From: Galeopsis tetrahit
Lineage: Eukaryota; Streptophyta; Magnoliopsida; Lamiales; Lamiaceae
Length of the DNA stretch: 64,000 bases
Reading direction: 5' to 3'
NCBI GenBank assembly: GCA_963675135.1
Contig: OY776121.1
Location: 68,278,265 to 68,342,264 of the forward strand
Below the pieces are notes generated by a model. The model searched no databases and was not told the DNA's origin. It was given only the letters and a program-made list of their open reading frames with translations. The position numbers were made by a program, and so were the translations under genes. Each line of letters begins with the position of its first letter. Position 1 is the stretch's first letter. This document shows positions 55,601 to 64,000 of the stretch, one piece after another.

Positions 55601-56631
55601 AGTTGTGTGTACCAGAAGAGTGACAGAGACGTAGTGGTATTCTTAGTACTATACGTAGATGATATTCTTCTTATTGGCAACAATGTGAAAGTATTATCAG
55701 ACGTAAAGGTGTGGCTTTCAGAACAGTTTCAAATGAAGGATATGGGAGAAGCATCGTACATTCTTGGTATTAAGGTCACTCGTGATCGAAAAAAGAGAAT
55801 GGTGTGTTTATCTCAAGCGTCTTACATTGATACTGTGATTGCTCGTTTTGGCATGCAGAATTCCAAGAAGGGTGTACTACCTTTCAGACATGGAGTCCCT
55901 CTATCTAAAGATATGTGTCCTAAGACACAGAAGGAGATAGAGGAGATGGCTAAGGTTCCTTATGCTTCGGCTGTAGGAAGCCTTATGTATGCGATGTTGT
56001 GTACGAGGCCTGATATTTGTTATGCAGTCGGCATGGTAGCAAGATATCAGTCTAACCCTGGTCAAGGACACTGGACTGCTGTTAAGCATATTCTCAAGTA
56101 CTTGAAAAAGACTCGAGATTATATGCTAGTATACCAGTCAAATAGTTTGATTCCTTTGGGTTATACCGATTCAGATTTCCAAGCTGATCGAGATGAACGG
56201 AAGTCAACCTCGGGTTATGTGTTTATGCTGGAGGCGCAGCCATATCTTGGAGAAGTGTGAAGCAGAAATGCATCGCGGACTCCACTATGGAAGCCGAGTA
56301 CGTAGCTGCCTCAGAGGCCGCAAAGGAGGCTGTCTGGCTGCGTAATTTCTTTCTGGAATTAGGGGTATCTCAGAGTATGCCGATGTGTATCACTGTTTAT
56401 TGTGATAACGCAGGTGCAGTGGCAAACTCGAAAGAACCTAGAGCCCACAGAGCAAGTAAACACATAGAGCAAAAGTACCACATTATACGAGATATCGTAA
56501 ATCGAGGAGACGTGGCTGTAGCTAAGATTGCGTCGTTGGATAACTTGGCTGATCCTTTCACAAAGACGCTGGCAATAAAAATCTTTGAGAAACATGTAGA
56601 GGGTCTTGGTTTACGATGTATTACAAGCTAG
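52688..56631 (+). pseudogene. Element F gag-pol polyprotein with one stop and one frameshift
   Basis: ATG at 52688 (MVTFNPLMVILNQNKL), matching copia Gag starts; an upstream in-frame ATG at 52574 lies before the conserved region. Gag has a CCHC knuckle (CFKCNKTGHWKSDC, ~residue 251). Protease WVVDTGATDHVC (~295). Pre-integrase LWHLRLGHVNLRR. Integrase [68 protein letters not shown]. RNase H YTDSDFQ, TMEAEYVAASEA, YCDNAGAVA. A TAG at 55493-55495 splits RT just before KLKKSLYGLKQA. A one-base loss near 56233 shifts the frame in RNase H, which resumes at 56257. The lineage differs from SIRE (the LPRRSGRVVRQPDRF linker is typical of another copia group); I do not assign it further. Confidence 0.9.
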
Positions 56632-56708
56632 ACTTTGAGTATAAGTGGGAGAAATGTTGATGTCTTTATGTGTATACTAAAAGTTAAGCTTTAGTATAAG
56701 TGGGAGAT
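56632..56708 (+). promoter_or_regulatory. Polypurine tract of element F, duplicated with the LTR start
   Basis: The working tract AGTATAAGTGGGAGAT (56693-56708) abuts the LTR. About 55 bases earlier AGTATAAGTGGGAGAAATG (56638-56656) is followed by TTGATGTC...TGTATACTAAAAG, a degenerate copy of the LTR start. Confidence 0.7.
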
Positions 56709-57949
56709 TGTTGGTGTATACTGTAAAGCAAACTTTTAGTGGGCTTTTGTGACGTATATTCGATTTCCTTTTATCTGAAATAAATGGTTTTTCACATTTT
56801 TGCATTCTTTGTGATTACTTGTATGTCTGCTTATCTTGCATTGTAGACGATGTGGTGGGTTTGTAGTCACACAGAAGATCACATTGTCAGTCCCTTGTAA
56901 GATATAAACAATATTCACAACTGAGATAGTTATGGACAAAACTATTGGTTTAAGTTGTAGTATAAACTTGTTAGTGGTTTGTCTTAGCCATTAGTTTATA
57001 CTAGTGCGCTGAGGCGTATTGAATGGATCACAGATAAGACATGTTCTTCTGTTCTGACTGTTATGAAGAACTAGAGGTCTTGGTGACTTTTATGATTCTT
57101 AACCCTAAGTGTGATATTTAGATGTGTGGGGTGCTTGTTCACTACTTTGATGTATCATAGGTGAGAATCTTGGTAGATTCTTCACGCTCCGTATTTTGGG
57201 TAGTGGCATCGCTCGCATGATGTCTACTTATTGGCATTAGGGCACCGTGTCCTGTACATCCAGGCTGATGATGTCCCCTTGAGGAAACTCATAAAGGATT
57301 GTCGTATTAAACCCTGCAGGTGGATTTAATCCGTACGACAACAAGGTTGAGTGGTACTACTCAAGGAATTATAGAAATTAATTATTTAAAGAAGTCAGAA
57401 GCTTTAATAATTAATGGACGTGCGATATCTTAAACACGGGGAATTATAATGTCTAATAGAAGCCCTGATTCAGTTCGGGATAGGACGGGAGTGCAACATT
57501 AATTCTCTAGTGGAATGAATTAATGTTCTCGGGCCAAATTATATGTTCTGGGCTGAACATAAGAGTAGTTGGGCCTGTAAGAAGCCCAAACCCTATACCT
57601 TCTAATAGATCCCTAGTCTGGCCCATGAACTTATGGAGATTATAAATAGGAGCCTCAAAATAGATTTGAAACCCTAGCACACACAAAATAGAGAAAAACG
57701 GCTAGGGTTTCAAGGAGACGAAATTGAGGCACCTTCTCCACGTTTGATAGCACGCCGTCCACCCGGTGTTCGAGCGAAGTTGGGAGACAGACTAGAAGAT
57801 CTGCAGATTGGAATCAACGCCTCGATCTTCAAGGGTAACAGATCTAAACTATGTTTTAGAAGCATGTTTAGGTTTTATTTATTTGTTTATACGTTTGGCA
57901 TCCGACAACGATCCTGGTGACGGACCGCCTTCGCCGGCATGTTCCAGCA
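56709..57949 (+). repeat. 3' LTR of element F (1241 bp)
   Basis: TGTTGGTGTATACTG ... CATGTTCCAGCA followed by AATTC. The last 109 bases lie in a later 249-bp tandem duplication (57841-58338). Confidence 0.95.
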
Positions 57950-58338
57950 AATTCAACCATTACATGCATGTGATGCATGTGAATATGGGTCGAGAGTTGG
58001 GGTGGTCGGACGAGAGGATCGAGGAGGTTTATCAGAGAACCATGCAAGCTCCTCCACCGACGGCCAACGTGAACGTGTCAGCCCCCCCAGATCTAAACTA
58101 TGTTTTAGAAGCATGTTTAGGTTTTATTTATTTGTTTATACGTTTGGCATCCGACAACGATCCTGGTGACGGACCGCCTTCGCCGGCATGTTCCAGCAAA
58201 TTCAACCATTACATGCATGTGATGCATGTGAATATGGGTCGAGAGTTGGGGTGGTCGGACGAGAGGATCGAGGAGGTTTATCAGAGAACCATGCAAGCTC
58301 ATCCACCGACGGCCAACGTGAACGTGTCAGCCCCCCCA
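57841..58338 (+). repeat. 249-bp tandem duplication spanning the LTR/CACTA junction
   Basis: 57841-58089 and 58090-58338 are nearly identical (one C/A difference noted near 58048/58297). Each unit contains the last 109 bases of the F LTR and 140 bases of the CACTA exon, so the LTR end and the AATTC duplication appear twice. CAG is shared at the breakpoints. The length is 83 codons exactly, so the frame is kept. Confidence 0.95.
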
Positions 58339-58416
58339 GCCCACTCAGCCTATGTCCCGACCATGCAACAGGATGATGACATCATGGGTCAGCATCGGTG
58401 GTGGCGCCGACGTTGA
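57950..58416 (+). pseudogene. CACTA TNPA-type protein, end of exon 5
   Basis: Continues exon 5 after element F. NHYMHVMHVNMGRELGWSDE is duplicated by the 249-bp repeat, followed by a Pro/Val stretch, VPTMQQDDDIMG and a TGA at 58414-58416. Without F and the duplication, the codons on the two sides of AATTC join in frame, which confirms that this is one exon. Confidence 0.75.
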
Positions 58417-58831
58417 TATTGATTTGTGGAACTTTGGTGAATGAGTGTCTCTGAACAATTTATTTTTTATTTCTGTTGAACAATTTTATTTTTATGTCTC
58501 GTAGAACTATTTACTTTTATATCTCGTAGAACTATTTATTTTTATCTGAACTATTGTTGAAAATTGCTATATGTGATAGATAAACAACATTTTCATTGAA
58601 AATTGCTTTGAAGAAAGGCTGTTGTTACATGCATACACTTAACATTATATAAACTTAGCAATACAAATTAGAGACATAAACTTAGGATTACATCCAACCT
58701 ATAAACTTGAACACATAGGGTAGAACACAGAATATTATGGCCAAAATAAGAAAGTTCCTCTGCTTCTTTAGCTCTTCAACCTTTCCAGCTTCAAATCCTA
58801 ATTCTGAGGTTAGTTGGTCAGATGTATCCTT
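58417..58831. other. CACTA 3' flanks of the TNPA-type and GRF ORFs
   Basis: AT-rich; short repeats of TCTCGTAGAACTATTTA near 58500. It probably holds the convergent 3' ends of the TNPA-type gene (plus) and the GRF gene (minus). No ORF. Confidence 0.5.
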
Positions 58832-59128
58832 CTACATATCCCCAACTAGTTGCGCATGATTCAACTTGTTGTTGAGCTCTTGATTTTCAAGCAAAAGTGA
58901 GTCAATTCTCCTCACCATGCCCGGAAACATTCCGTGTGAACCCGTTCCTTGTCCGTGGATTTCGTGTTCATCGGCCCAAACAAAAAAGGAGCATCCAGAA
59001 CCATTTAGTGAATCTGGGCAAGTATAAAATAGTATACCTCTGCTTTTTTCTTGCTTCGACATGCACACACGAGCTTCTTTTCCACAATGACATACCACAA
59101 TTTTCATGGATGCCGAAGATGAAGACAT
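58832..59128 (-). CDS. Small GRF-type zinc-finger protein in CACTA element (98 aa)
   Basis: ATG at 59128 (MSSSSASMKIVVCHCGKEA), TAG at 58834-58832. C13, C15, C37 and C46 with FYTC and CSFFVW match the GRF zinc finger (zf-GRF), a nucleic-acid-binding fold. A short coiled coil (IDSLLLENQELNNKL) ends the protein. The frame is open well upstream of the ATG, but MSSSS is the natural start for small plant GRF proteins. It is convergent with the TNPA-type gene and divergent from TNP2, with CCGACGGA repeats between it and TNP2. It could be a captured host gene or a regular third gene of this CACTA family; its intactness beside broken neighbours is notable. Confidence 0.75.
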   Translation of the reverse strand: MSSSSASMKIVVCHCGKEARVCMSKQEKSRGILFYTCPDSLNGSGCSFFVWADEHEIHGQGTGSHGMFPGMVRRIDSLLLENQELNNKLNHAQLVGDM

Positions 59129-59224
59129 GAATTTCTGTATTTTTTTGTTTTTTGATGTTTGTGAAGAAGTAGGTTGTTTTGAGTGTGGTTGGAGTCTTAA
59201 GAATGCGTAGTTTAAATTTTTTAT

Positions 59225-59460
59225 ACGAGGCTTTACCGACGGAAAGTGATTCCATCGGTATTGACAAAGGTTCAATGCCGACGGAAATGTCAGTCGGTAA
59301 TGTAAATACCGACTGAAAATTGGTCAACGGAATCTGACTGATTTGACATACATTTGAAATATTTGTTGACGACTGATATATTCCGTCGGTAGTGCCAATA
59401 CCGACGGAATTTAGGCACGTGATATACCGACGGACTGACATTTCCGTCGGCATGTAGTAT
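59225..59460. repeat. Internal cluster of CCGACGGA repeats in CACTA element G
   Basis: At least seven copies of CCGACGGA/TCCGTCGG or one-mismatch variants in both orientations, of the same kind as at the left end 11 kb away (4 kb without F). The right side reads TCCGTCGGCATGTAGTA, slightly like a CACTA end, but without the TTTTTGTAGTG terminus. Confidence 0.8.
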
Positions 59461-59784
59461 TGAAAAAATTTCCAGACTCTAAAACACGCGAAAATTCTAG
59501 TTTTGAGTAGAGCGAAAATTTTGGAGTGGAGTGAAAATTTAAGGTATGTTTTTCTATTAAGTGTACATAGTTTTACTGCAATTAATTTTTATGAAATGTA
59601 TATAGTTTTATAACTTTTAGTGTTTAATTTTTGTGAAAAGTATATAGTTTTATAACTTTTAGTGTTTAATTTTTGTGAAATGTATATAGTTTTTACTTTT
59701 AGTGTTTCATTTTTGTGAAATGTATATAGTTTTTACTTTTAGTGTTTAATTTTTAGTGTGTAATTTTAATTATTTGTTTAACAG
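59461..59784 (+). other. Leader and intron of TNP2, with a ~42-bp tandem repeat
   Basis: A leader with repeated GCGAAAATT and AGTGGAGTGAAAATTTAAG ends at a donor-like AAGGTATGTTTT (about 59543). The intron contains about four copies of a unit with GAAATGTATATAGTTTT and TTTTAGTGTTTAATTTTTG (59580-59760), and ends TTTAACAG just before the ATG. Confidence 0.6.
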
Positions 59785-59996
59785 ATGGAATTGTCGGATC
59801 GTCGGTGGATGTATTGTACTCCTAGGCTCGTTTTAGGAAATGTGAATGCTGAATTTTATGATAAACTCGTGTCATTTTTTTGAATTTGCAAAGCTACACC
59901 CACATTACATGTCTGGGGATTGTATTAGGTGTCCGTGTAATGCTAAGAAATGTCGGAATAGATCATTTAAAAGCATTGATGAAGTCTGTTGGTCCC
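59785..59996 (+). pseudogene. CACTA TNP2-type transposase, N-terminal fragment
   Basis: ATG at 59785 (MELSDRRWMY). After about 32 codons a run of seven T (59875-59881) carries one base too many; one frame on, EFAKLHPHYMSGDCIRCPCNAKKC follows. RxWMY, EFxxFA and G-x-IRCPC-x-C are the signature of the transposase-associated domain at the N-terminus of plant TNP2/En-Spm transposases. Element H is inserted at 59996/59997, so the catalytic part is outside the window. Confidence 0.8.
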
Positions 59997-61449
59997 TGAA
60001 CGAGTAGTGAATGGGATTAAAGTCTAGAGGGGAGGGGTGAATAGACTTTAAAACTTTTTTTTTCAAGAGAGTTGGGGAACCTCTTCTGATTGCTATGTCA
60101 ACTGGACTGCAAGTCTGCTGGTCCAGATGACTATAATGATCTAAATGAAGAGGTTATATGCGGAATTATGGTAGGCCTTGATTAGACTCATTCTTATAGT
60201 TTCTTAAGAAAGTGTTAACTTGTTTTCTTTAATGAAAGTACTCAGCTGATGCTGGTTTGAAAGTTGTGGCCTTGTTTTGAAGAATATTGAAATCACAGTA
60301 TGCACTATATAATAGTTAATGAAATGACAGAATGTAAAGTGCAGTAAGTAAATAACACCAGGTTTATAGTGGTTCGGATATACGATCCTACGTCCAATCT
60401 CACGTCCTAATGTGATGTTTAATCCCTTTAATTTACCACAAATTACAAGGGTCTTGACCTTTATAGTCCCAAGGATAGGACTTTGAGATCTGAGCCGTCC
60501 TAACAGCTACGGTCTCCACAAGTGATTGTAAGCACTTGCACTTTGAGGGTTTCAAAAACTTTAACCTTTCGGAGAGGGTTTGGGGTTTTTGAAGTGTATC
60601 CAACTAATGGTTCAAGCTTATAAATTGCTTAACCACTATGCCTAAAACAATTGATATACAATCTGAACAGGTTTCAGGTTCTTATGGGTTGGATAGAAAT
60701 TACTTAAGAGCTAAAAGTATTCTAATGCTTTCTGGGCTCTTGGAGAATTCTTGGAACAGTATGGCTTTTGCTTGATTGCTTGCTTAGCTTGTTGAATTCT
60801 CTCGATGTAATCTCTTTTCTTGTGATTTCTCATCCTCTTGTATTTATAATGGTGATTGCTTGCAACTAGCCGTTGGAGTTGACTAGCCGTTGGGGCAATC
60901 GTTCCATATGTGGCTTGATTCCTTGATTCCAGCTGCTTGATTGCTCCAATCCTGGGATCATCTCAATCTTCTAAATAAGGTAGGTCTTCATTTGAATTGC
61001 AAGATGACTTTGGGAATCAGCCGAGTCTTGGAAGAGAACATAGTCTTCTGATCTGTACTACTAGTCTTCTGACTACTCTTCTGGCCTTAGGTCTTCTGTC
61101 TTCTGATATCAGTCGAGTAGCACTCGTCTGATCTGTGAATAATTTGTGCTGCTTTAGGCCATCTTCAATCTTTGACTCCATCAGTCAAGTAGGTATACAA
61201 GCACCTTACTTAACTGGCCTTCAAGGATCTTCTAGTCTTCATGTCTTCTACACTTCTCATCTTGAGGGATCGCATGTAAGCCGGGACTGTGCTAATCAGC
61301 TGATATCTATACAGTTGATCACACAAGACTAGTCTAAGCTGATCTATACAAAGTCAGCTGATCCTATTACATTTATAAACTCTAAGTGTTTTGGCCATCA
61401 AAACTATTCTAACATCAAGTGGGGTTTAGGGTGAATTTACATCCCAACA
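59997..61449 (-). repeat. 3' LTR of element H (1453 bp)
   Basis: On the minus strand TGTTGGGATGTAAATTC ... GGGACCAACA. Two AACGG elements, CCCAACGGCT (60894-60885) and TCCAACGGCT (60877-60868), precede ATAAATAC (about 60847-60839), as in A and B. Confidence 0.93.
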
Positions 61450-61674
61450 ATTTCCCCCTTTTTTGATGAAGCCAAAACTATATTTGATAAATGCTCTTAG
61501 TAATTAAGATAAGAGTTTATAAACTTCATAAAAACTGAAGTATCTGATGAAGACAATGAGAGTTTGTCTTGAAAGCAAAGAGAACTAAACTTGATTATAT
61601 ATAGAGCTTTTACAGATTACAAGTAATAGTTTCTTTAAAGCTTTGAAAGTGGTCTTCATCAGGTCTTCTGATCT
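61450..61674 (-). other. Element H polypurine tract and 3' untranslated region
   Basis: AAAAAGGGGGAAAT on the minus strand directly before the LTR, then an AT-rich region like that of A and B. Confidence 0.9.
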
Positions 61675-64000
61675 TCAGATGCGGAAAGCAAGGTACAGAC
61701 GAGTTCGAACTTCTTCCATGTGCTGCAGGTCTGTAACATTCTCCTCTTCGTAGATCTTCTCCAGTATCCTTTTGACTTCAATCCAGTCTGTTCTTCCGGA
61801 TTCCAGAGTAGGAGGAGCCCATTTAGGTTCTTCAGGAGTTAGAATTCTGCAGTTGTCAAGTACTTTGGCTGTCTTGCCTACTTCTTTCCAGAACTCTTGA
61901 TCTTCAAAGTTCATGAACTGGAAGAATTCATCTTCATAGGTTGGGAGAGGGCCAAATTTTCGTACAATGTGGTGTTGAATTTGCCACTTCTTCTTCAGAG
62001 GATACCACCTTGGTAGCTCATCATGAAGAGCTAAATAGTCCACATAGTTGCTATCAAACACCAGGGTATTGTCTTTGACATTGTCTTCTTTTGCTTTGTC
62101 CTTGATTGCTTTCCTGAGTTTGGCTATTTTCCTTTCAAATTTGGCTTTGACTGCCTTCGCATCTTTTAGCTTCTTCAGCTTAAGCTCTTGAGCTTCAAGC
62201 TCTTTTCTTTTCTTCAGCTCTAAAGCCTCTTTCTCTTCTGCAGTAGGCTCTGCTGGAGCTGACTTCTTGCTTGACTTCTGGGCTTGCTCATCTGCCTGCT
62301 CATCTGCCTTCCTTTTCCTTGTCATCCTCTTCTCAGGAACTTGTTCTATAGAGGCAGTGATCTGTAGACTTTTGGCAGGAGCTTGAGTGGGAGCTTGGGT
62401 GTTTTCTTGAGCAATTTCTTTGCCTTTGCCTTGCTTGCTCTTGATTTTGCCTTTTAAACCACCCAAGGTTTCATTTAGCTCATCTTGAGATACTACCATC
62501 ACAGCTTGTTGTACAGTAGTCTTCTCTAGAGCTTTTATCAATACATCTTCCCCCTTTTTGGCTTCAGCAAGTGTAGCCGCAAAAGGCTTCATGGCATTCA
62601 GAATTTCCACTTTCAGAGTTTGTTGAAGAGCCATGGCATTGACTTTGCTAACATGGGTCAGATGAGTGATGCTGTGGTCTAGAATCTGAGCATGAGAGTT
62701 GGAGGAGGAGGCAACTTCAAGTTTAGCTGTAAGTGCTTCCAATTTGGTTGCTGTCTCCTTCAGCTGAGTCTGCAGTTTCTCATTTTCTGCTGCAGCTGAC
62801 TTGAGAAGGGTTTGACCTTCATTTGCTCTTGCTTCAGCATCATCTAGCCTGTTTTTGTAGAATCTCTCTAAGCGGTTGATCTCATTGGAATAAAGATCAG
62901 TAAACTTCTTGGTTCTGTCCGCTGATTTCTTCATTTCTAAGCTGAGATACTCCTCTAGCTGATTGTGAACTGCTTCACCGAACTTGTCATCTATGTCAAG
63001 GATTTGTTCGGTGAGACGAGTCTTTTGCTCACGAATGGCCTTTTCTACAAATCTGGCCAGCTGCACGCCTAGTCCTTTGGCGAAGTGTGTGTCGATTTCT
63101 TCCTTGATCTGACCACACACATCTGCTCGAATATCGACAGATGAAGTGGAGGGAGAGGTAATACTTTGAGCTTCCTTGGGAAGTGCAGGGATGGAAGGCT
63201 GAGTGTAGACAACTAGGGCCATTCCCTTTTCTTCAGCAGTGAGATGACCTTCTTGTAGAAAGTCCGATGTAACATCAATCAGACGAGCAAATAATCGTCC
63301 ATTCCTTTGATGAGGTTGATAGATGAAGTGATCAAGCTCGTGTTTAGGAAAGAAGTGAGATGGAACAGACACCACTTCTTTTTCTTTTGCCTCATCTCCA
63401 GCTGATGCAGCTGTGTCGTCTGCAGTTGAGTCTGGTACACAGGGGTCTTCAGAGGGGACTCCTAGAATCCTTTGGCAGACCCTGGTCAGAGATTCTGTGG
63501 GCAACAGCTCAGTGAATGAACTGACTTGAGCAACTTCTTTTTGCTCCATTTCCCAATCGAGGAAGTTAGCCTTTCCTCCCATTCCCTCCATGACTTCAAT
63601 GAGGTCATCCACATCATCTCTTCGGAGCTCGATCCAAGTACAGACTCTCAGTACTTGTTCAAACTGAACTGATTCCTCATCAATACCAGGAATAGTAGAC
63701 TTGAGCAGGTTTGCTATCTTCATCCTCATTATCTTCTCCCTTGTGCACATAGGATAGTGCACCATGCTGTGCTGAGGTTGAGAGGGGCCTGCTTCATTCA
63801 GATCTGCTGGTGCCAAGTCTTCTGGAGCAGATGAGGTAGTGAGGATAGGGGATTGAGTGGTTGGAATGGTTTCCTCTGCTGTGTGAGTATCAGCAGGGAT
63901 TTGGGAAGTGATGTCTTCTTGATCTTCAGTGGGCTGATCATCAGCAGGATTTTGAGTCTGCTGATCTGGTACTATTTCTGCTTGAAGATTAGTAGGTGGT
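61675..64000 (-). CDS. Element H ORF3, C-terminal ~775 codons (start outside window)
   Basis: Open from the window edge to TGA 61677-61675 without a break; the Met-like codon at 63816 is internal. The block MRMKIANLLKSTIPG..., the last coiled coil (AENEKLQTQLKETATK), KRMTRKRKADEQ and the C-terminus ending RTRLYLAFRI are almost the same as in B. In contrast, the segment from about 63521 to 62800 (SSFTELLPTESL ... DDAEARANEGQ) is only about half identical to B while keeping the same motifs (FAKGLGVQLARFVEK against FEKGLGLQLGRYVEK). The DEQADEQ repeat is a small duplication. It carries the internal polypurine-like site (62559-62546). Confidence 0.85.
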   Translation of the reverse strand, partial: PPTNLQAEIVPDQQTQNPADDQPTEDQEDITSQIPADTHTAEETIPTTQSPILTTSSAPEDLAPADLNEAGPSQPQHSMVHYPMCTREKIMRMKIANLLKSTIPGIDEESVQFEQVLRVCTWIELRRDDVDDLIEVMEGMGGKANFLDWEMEQKEVAQVSSFTELLPTESLTRVCQRILGVPSEDPCVPDSTADDTAASAGDEAKEKEVVSVPSHFFPKHELDHFIYQPHQRNGRLFARLIDVTSDFLQEGHLTAEEKGMALVVYTQPSIPALPKEAQSITSPSTSSVDIRADVCGQIKEEIDTHFAKGLGVQLARFVEKAIREQKTRLTEQILDIDDKFGEAVHNQLEEYLSLEMKKSADRTKKFTDLYSNEINRLERFYKNRLDDAEARANEGQTLLKSAAAENEKLQTQLKETATKLEALTAKLEVASSSNSHAQILDHSITHLTHVSKVNAMALQQTLKVEILNAMKPFAATLAEAKKGEDVLIKALEKTTVQQAVMVVSQDELNETLGGLKGKIKSKQGKGKEIAQENTQAPTQAPAKSLQITASIEQVPEKRMTRKRKADEQADEQAQKSSKKSAPAEPTAEEKEALELKKRKELEAQELKLKKLKDAKAVKAKFERKIAKLRKAIKDKAKEDNVKDNTLVFDSNYVDYLALHDELPRWYPLKKKWQIQHHIVRKFGPLPTYEDEFFQFMNFEDQEFWKEVGKTAKVLDNCRILTPEEPKWAPPTLESGRTDWIEVKRILEKIYEEENVTDLQHMEEVRTRLYLAFRI

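Larger units (their letters stand above)
50172..57949 (+). mobile_element. Element F: full-length, recent Ty1/copia retrotransposon, 7.8 kb (non-SIRE lineage)
   Basis: Identical-length LTRs (1241 bp) at 50172-51412 and 56709-57949, target duplication AATTC (50167-50171, 57950-57954), PBS, a 1.2-kb leader, a single gag-pol ORF and a polypurine tract. I count only about five LTR differences, so it is the youngest datable insertion here. Pol carries one nonsense codon and one frameshift, so this copy is not autonomous. Confidence 0.97.
47410..59996 (+). mobile_element. Element G: CACTA (En/Spm) transposon, left end and at least 4.8 kb of body, split by F and H
   Basis: Left terminus CACTACAAAAACGC at 47410, followed by a dense CCGACGGA subterminal repeat region, a TNPA-type gene (48789-58416, interrupted by copia element F), a minus-strand GRF zinc-finger ORF (59128-58832), an internal cluster of the same repeats (59230-59455) and the start of a TNP2 transposase gene (59785 onward), which is cut at 59996 by element H. 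The right terminus is not in the window. Excluding F, at least 4.8 kb of G is visible. Confidence 0.85.
59997..64000 (-). mobile_element. Element H: SIRE-like retrotransposon of the A/B family, 3' end (continues past window)
   Basis: Minus strand: 3' LTR 61449-59997, polypurine tract (61464-61450) and most of ORF3 to the window edge. Same family as A and B but more diverged. Predicted target duplication half: AAGTC (59992-59996). Confidence 0.93.

Noticed and set aside
57808..58416. A 202-codon ORF reading through the F LTR end and the CACTA exon
   Set aside because: A composite of LTR and exon sequence created by the insertion and the 249-bp duplication, not a gene.
59440..59465. TCCGTCGGCATGTAGTA as the right end of CACTA element G
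   Set aside because: The TTTTTGTAGTG terminus is lacking and no TTA duplication follows; TNP2 sequence continues beyond it, so I treat it as internal.

Overview
This is plant nuclear DNA, most likely from a eudicot, made almost entirely of nested transposable elements. The evidence is Ty1/copia elements with the plant initiator-Met-tRNA primer site (TGGTATCAGAGC), a Ty3/gypsy LTR of Tat/Athila style, a CACTA (En/Spm) element with CCGACGGA subterminal repeats, a hAT-type miniature element, and a decayed plant F-box/LRR gene. No intact ordinary host gene, rRNA, tRNA or CRISPR array was seen. The species cannot be named from sequence alone.

Layout. Elements are lettered here for convenience. 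E, a Ty3/gypsy 3' end (27262-30017 plus 43480-~44308), is the oldest layer on the left. C, a minus-strand SIRE-like copia element (5' LTR 25651-27261, gag, pol 23037-19642, start of a third ORF at 4350-4085), is inserted in E. Two elements of a second SIRE-like family landed in C. B (4482-19095, TSD GAAGG) is full length. A (window start-4084) has lost about 10 kb internally. D (30018-43479, TSD TCTTT) is a third SIRE-like family and sits inside E's LTR. Then come unassigned sequence, a hAT-type MITE (44658-45308, TSD CTTGAGAA) and an F-box/LRR pseudogene (minus, ~47040-46395). A large CACTA element, G, starts at 47410 and runs to at least 59996. It is split by F (50172-57949, TSD AATTC), a young copia element of another lineage, and by H (59997-window end), a minus-strand member of the A/B family. 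G's right end is outside the window.

How the parts work. Each SIRE-like element has LTR - tRNA primer site - gag with a long coiled-coil tail - pol (protease, integrase, reverse transcriptase, RNase H) - a spacer of up to 1.9 kb - a very long third ORF (about 1250 codons) - polypurine tract - LTR. Comparing the three families inside this one window gives the most interesting signals. (1) The gag/pol boundary in B, C and D is a GTACCTAA...GCAG segment of 27, 23 and 32 nt, and removing it puts gag and pol in one frame in every case. (2) ORF3 has its own promoter-like block in each family, is not envelope-like, and is conserved at both ends. (3) Polypurine-tract copies (AGGGGGAA) are scattered on the sense strand only. 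(4) LTRs of two families carry AACGG elements of the mitotic (MSA) type next to the TATA box. In the CACTA element a GRF zinc-finger ORF and the TNP2 transposase diverge from an internal cluster of the subterminal repeats.
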